Assembly (NCBI GenBank): GCA_938091715.1
Contig: CALKMT010000176.1
Span: 1 to 6,985, forward strand
Direction: 5' to 3'
Source of the DNA: an uncultured Litorivicinus sp.
GTDB taxonomy: Bacteria; Pseudomonadota; Gammaproteobacteria; Pseudomonadales; Litorivicinaceae
DNA length: 6,985 nucleotides
Position 1 is the first letter of the stretch. The number at the start of each line of letters is the position of its first letter. Under the pieces are notes generated by a model. It saw only the letters and a list, made by a program, of their open reading frames with translations. It did no database searches and was not told the origin of the DNA. Positions 5,397 to 6,985 of the stretch are shown here, piece after piece. The position numbers and the translations under genes were made by a program.

Positions 5397-6362
5397 ATGG
5401 GTATGCAGGGCTTTTCAGATCACTTTACCTCGCCAGAACACTACATTATCGATATCACTTATCGGATTTGGGAAGAACGTGGCGTCGATTTGATCAAGGA
5501 TTGGTACAGCGTCGATTGCCCAGTCAAAACCCCGATGTCCTATTCGGTAGGGGTCGACCCCGTCATCGCCGGAACCTGGGCCACTCTCAACGAGTTCCCT
5601 GACCGCCACTTGTTGGCTGAAGACATCATCATTGGGGACTGGAGTGACGAGGTGTTTTATTCCTCGCATCGGGTCCGCTCACCGGCGACCAAGTTAGGTG
5701 ATGGTTTGTTTGGACCAGCGTCGGGGCAGGCGATCACCATGCTGACCATCGCAGATTGCATCTGCAAAGCCGATCAAATCGTCGATGAATACCTGGTGCG
5801 CGATAATTGTGGCGTGGCCGTACAGTTGGGGATTGATCCGAAGGATCAGGTCCAGCGCATGGTGGCCAATGGCAATCGGGACGGCGATACGCCGGCGGAC
5901 CAGTTGGTTGAGCGTTGGAGCGACGAATACATCGAATGTGGCGACCCAGCGTTGGCCGCCCCGGTCCTTAATGCTTATAAAGCGCGCTTCGGCCAGTTGG
6001 CTGGCCGGGAGTTGTACGGCGCGTACTACGATCGGGCCGTTCGATTCGAGGGGTCGGGCCATCATTTGAGTTATGGGTTGGAGCGGATGGCTGACTGGAC
6101 CGATGCGCGCTTGAGCGGGTTGGCCAATGCTGAATTCGTTGCCCATCATGTGATCGTCAAACAAACACCGGGCAAACCGGTTCGGGTGGCGCTGCGCTGG
6201 TCGTTGGTAGCCGATCACGCCAAAGAATCAATGTTTGGCGCAGGCACAGGTCAACGAGTGGCTTTGCTGGGCGCCAGTCACTTTGAGCTACGCGATGGCA
6301 AGATCGTCAATGAGTGGTGCATTTTCGACGAGCTATCGCTGTACGCGCAATTGATGTCCTAG
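5397..6362 (+). CDS. Cytoplasmic protein with two NTF2/SnoaL-like domains, function unknown
   Basis: 321 residues, no signal peptide or membrane segment. Two alpha+beta cone domains of the NTF2/SnoaL type are recognisable. The first (about 14-148) has an opening helix (IIDITYRIWEERGVDLI), then PDRHLLAEDIIIGDW (68-82), and strands ending near QIVDEYLVRDN (127-137). The second (about 187-318) has VLNAYKARFG, the histidine-rich strand EFVAHHVIVK (246-255), VRVALRWSLVADH (262-274) and the typical last strands FELRDGKIVNEWCIFDEL (296-313). Between them lies a linker of about 40 residues with acidic helices. Small NTF2-like proteins include cyclases, dehydratases and binding proteins; the duplicated form suggests a built-in pseudo-dimer. 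No catalytic set is recognisable to me. It follows the rhodanese pair on the same strand but, unlike its neighbours, is cytoplasmic, and its link to sulfur oxidation is doubtful. A strong terminator follows its stop. Confidence 0.8.
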   Translation: MGMQGFSDHFTSPEHYIIDITYRIWEERGVDLIKDWYSVDCPVKTPMSYSVGVDPVIAGTWATLNEFPDRHLLAEDIIIGDWSDEVFYSSHRVRSPATKLGDGLFGPASGQAITMLTIADCICKADQIVDEYLVRDNCGVAVQLGIDPKDQVQRMVANGNRDGDTPADQLVERWSDEYIECGDPALAAPVLNAYKARFGQLAGRELYGAYYDRAVRFEGSGHHLSYGLERMADWTDARLSGLANAEFVAHHVIVKQTPGKPVRVALRWSLVADHAKESMFGAGTGQRVALLGASHFELRDGKIVNEWCIFDELSLYAQLMS

Positions 6363-6371
6363 GGATTATAA

Positions 6372-6396
6372 AAAAGCCCGCGTTATGCGGGCTTTT
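6372..6396. terminator. Bidirectional intrinsic terminator between the SnoaL-like gene and htpG
   Basis: AAAAGCCCGC and GCGGGCTTTT flank the loop GTTAT: a 6-bp all-GC stem, extended by four A-T pairs, with a T-run on each strand. It lies 9 bases after the plus-strand stop and 11 bases after the htpG stop, so it can end both convergent transcripts. Confidence 0.93.
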
Positions 6397-6407
6397 CGTG
6401 GGTTAGC

Positions 6408-6985
6408 TTAGTTTGACAGTAATTGATTGACCCGTCTGACGTAGCTGGCGGCATCTTCTAAATCGTCGCCAGCGGACAGGCGGGCTTGGTCGAACAGTAC
6501 ATGGGTTAGGTCCCCAAACTTGTCCTCATCAGTCTCTGTATCCAGTCGTTTAATCAGCGCATGCTCAGGATTGACCTCCAGGATAGGTTTGCCTGCTGGC
6601 ATGGACTGTCCCGAGGCCTCCAAAATCTTGCGCATTTGGATGCCCATGTCGTTTTCGTTCACGACCAGGCACGAAGGTGATTCCACCAGTCGTCCGGAGA
6701 CCCGGACTTCTTCGACCGCGTCTCCTAGAACATCCTGCATCCGCTTTAGCAGGTCCTTGGCCTCTTTGGCCTTGGCCTTCAACGCTTTGGCGTCTTCTTT
6801 GCTGGACAGCTTTTCCATGTCCACATCGCCCTTGGCGATATCAACAATTTTCTTGCCCTTGTACTCGTTCAAATGACTCACCAGCCATTCGTCAATGCGG
6901 TTCGACAGCAGCAAAACTTCCTTGCCTTGCTTGCGGAACAGCTCTAGATATGGGCTGCCCAAGGCGTTGGCATGGCTATCAGCGA
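6408..6985 (-). CDS. htpG: Chaperone HtpG (Hsp90 family), C-terminal part only
   Basis: HtpG is the cytoplasmic ATP-dependent Hsp90 homologue that remodels client proteins under stress. The window holds about 191 codons of its 3' end, out of about 625-635 usual; the frame is open to the edge, where it reads ADSHANALGSPYLELF, matching the E. coli region ITADSYAAAKSSPHLEL. The middle-domain end is present (KQGKEVLLLSNRIDEWL). It is followed by a charged, lysine-rich helix (SSKEDAKALKAKAKEAKDLL) and the C-terminal dimerisation domain with RLVESPSCLVVNENDMG, QMRKILEASGQ, KPILEVNPEHALIKRL and a final helix ending NQLLSN. The start is outside the window; the TTG at 6962 is an internal leucine codon. 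It is a housekeeping gene that appears to mark the edge of the sulfur-related block. Confidence 0.97.
   Translation of the reverse strand, partial: ADSHANALGSPYLELFRKQGKEVLLLSNRIDEWLVSHLNEYKGKKIVDIAKGDVDMEKLSSKEDAKALKAKAKEAKDLLKRMQDVLGDAVEEVRVSGRLVESPSCLVVNENDMGIQMRKILEASGQSMPAGKPILEVNPEHALIKRLDTETDEDKFGDLTHVLFDQARLSAGDDLEDAASYVRRVNQLLSN

Noticed and set aside
5694..6218. Minus-strand frame of 174 codons opposite the SnoaL-like gene
   Set aside because: Long but antisense; the plus frame has a ribosome site, domain features and a terminator right after its stop.
1..6985. CRISPR arrays, tRNA genes, insertion sequences, attachment sites
   Set aside because: No spaced direct repeats, cloverleaf, transposase or integrase could be seen on either strand.

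Overview
The window looks like a piece of a proteobacterial chromosome, probably from a gammaproteobacterial sulfur oxidiser. Evidence for this is a clear soxB gene, a gammaproteobacterial-looking htpG, moderately GC-rich coding DNA with AT-rich spacers, and ordinary AGGAG-type ribosome binding sites. Genus cannot be read from the sequence. Eight genes are packed with little spacing; two (soxB, htpG) run off the edges. No RNA gene, insertion sequence, CRISPR array or integrase is visible.

Left part (1-2768): soxB, the thiosulfohydrolase of the periplasmic Sox pathway, reads leftward from a Tat signal peptide at 1512. A HupE/UreJ-type membrane protein reads rightward from a GTG at about 1611. 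The 98-bp gap between them holds a 14-bp perfect palindrome in a position to act as an operator.

Middle (2765-5306): this is a cassette of exported proteins. On the minus strand an exported alpha/beta hydrolase is followed, with a 47-bp overlap, by an exported thioredoxin-like protein (SoxS/SoxW-like). That gene's TAG stop shares the CTAG tetramer with the stop of the HupE-like gene. Divergent from the hydrolase are two exported rhodanese-fold proteins two bases apart. The first has a two-cysteine active loop, the second belongs to the CXXXCW family best known from PQQ-dependent alcohol catabolism. The 82-bp divergent spacer carries an inverted repeat that includes the Shine-Dalgarno sequence of the first rhodanese gene.

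Right part (5397-6985): a cytoplasmic protein with two NTF2/SnoaL-like domains and no obvious tie to sulfur metabolism, then a strong bidirectional terminator, then the 3' end of htpG on the minus strand.

How they may work together (inference): SoxB cleaves sulfate from the sulfur chain carried on SoxY. The thioredoxin would keep carrier cysteines reduced, and the two rhodanese-fold proteins would accept or pass on sulfane sulfur in the periplasm. Four exported proteins, three of them thiol-active, lie next to soxB. That makes 2765-5306 the part most likely to be an undescribed accessory sulfur-handling module. SoxXAYZ and SoxCD are not in the window.
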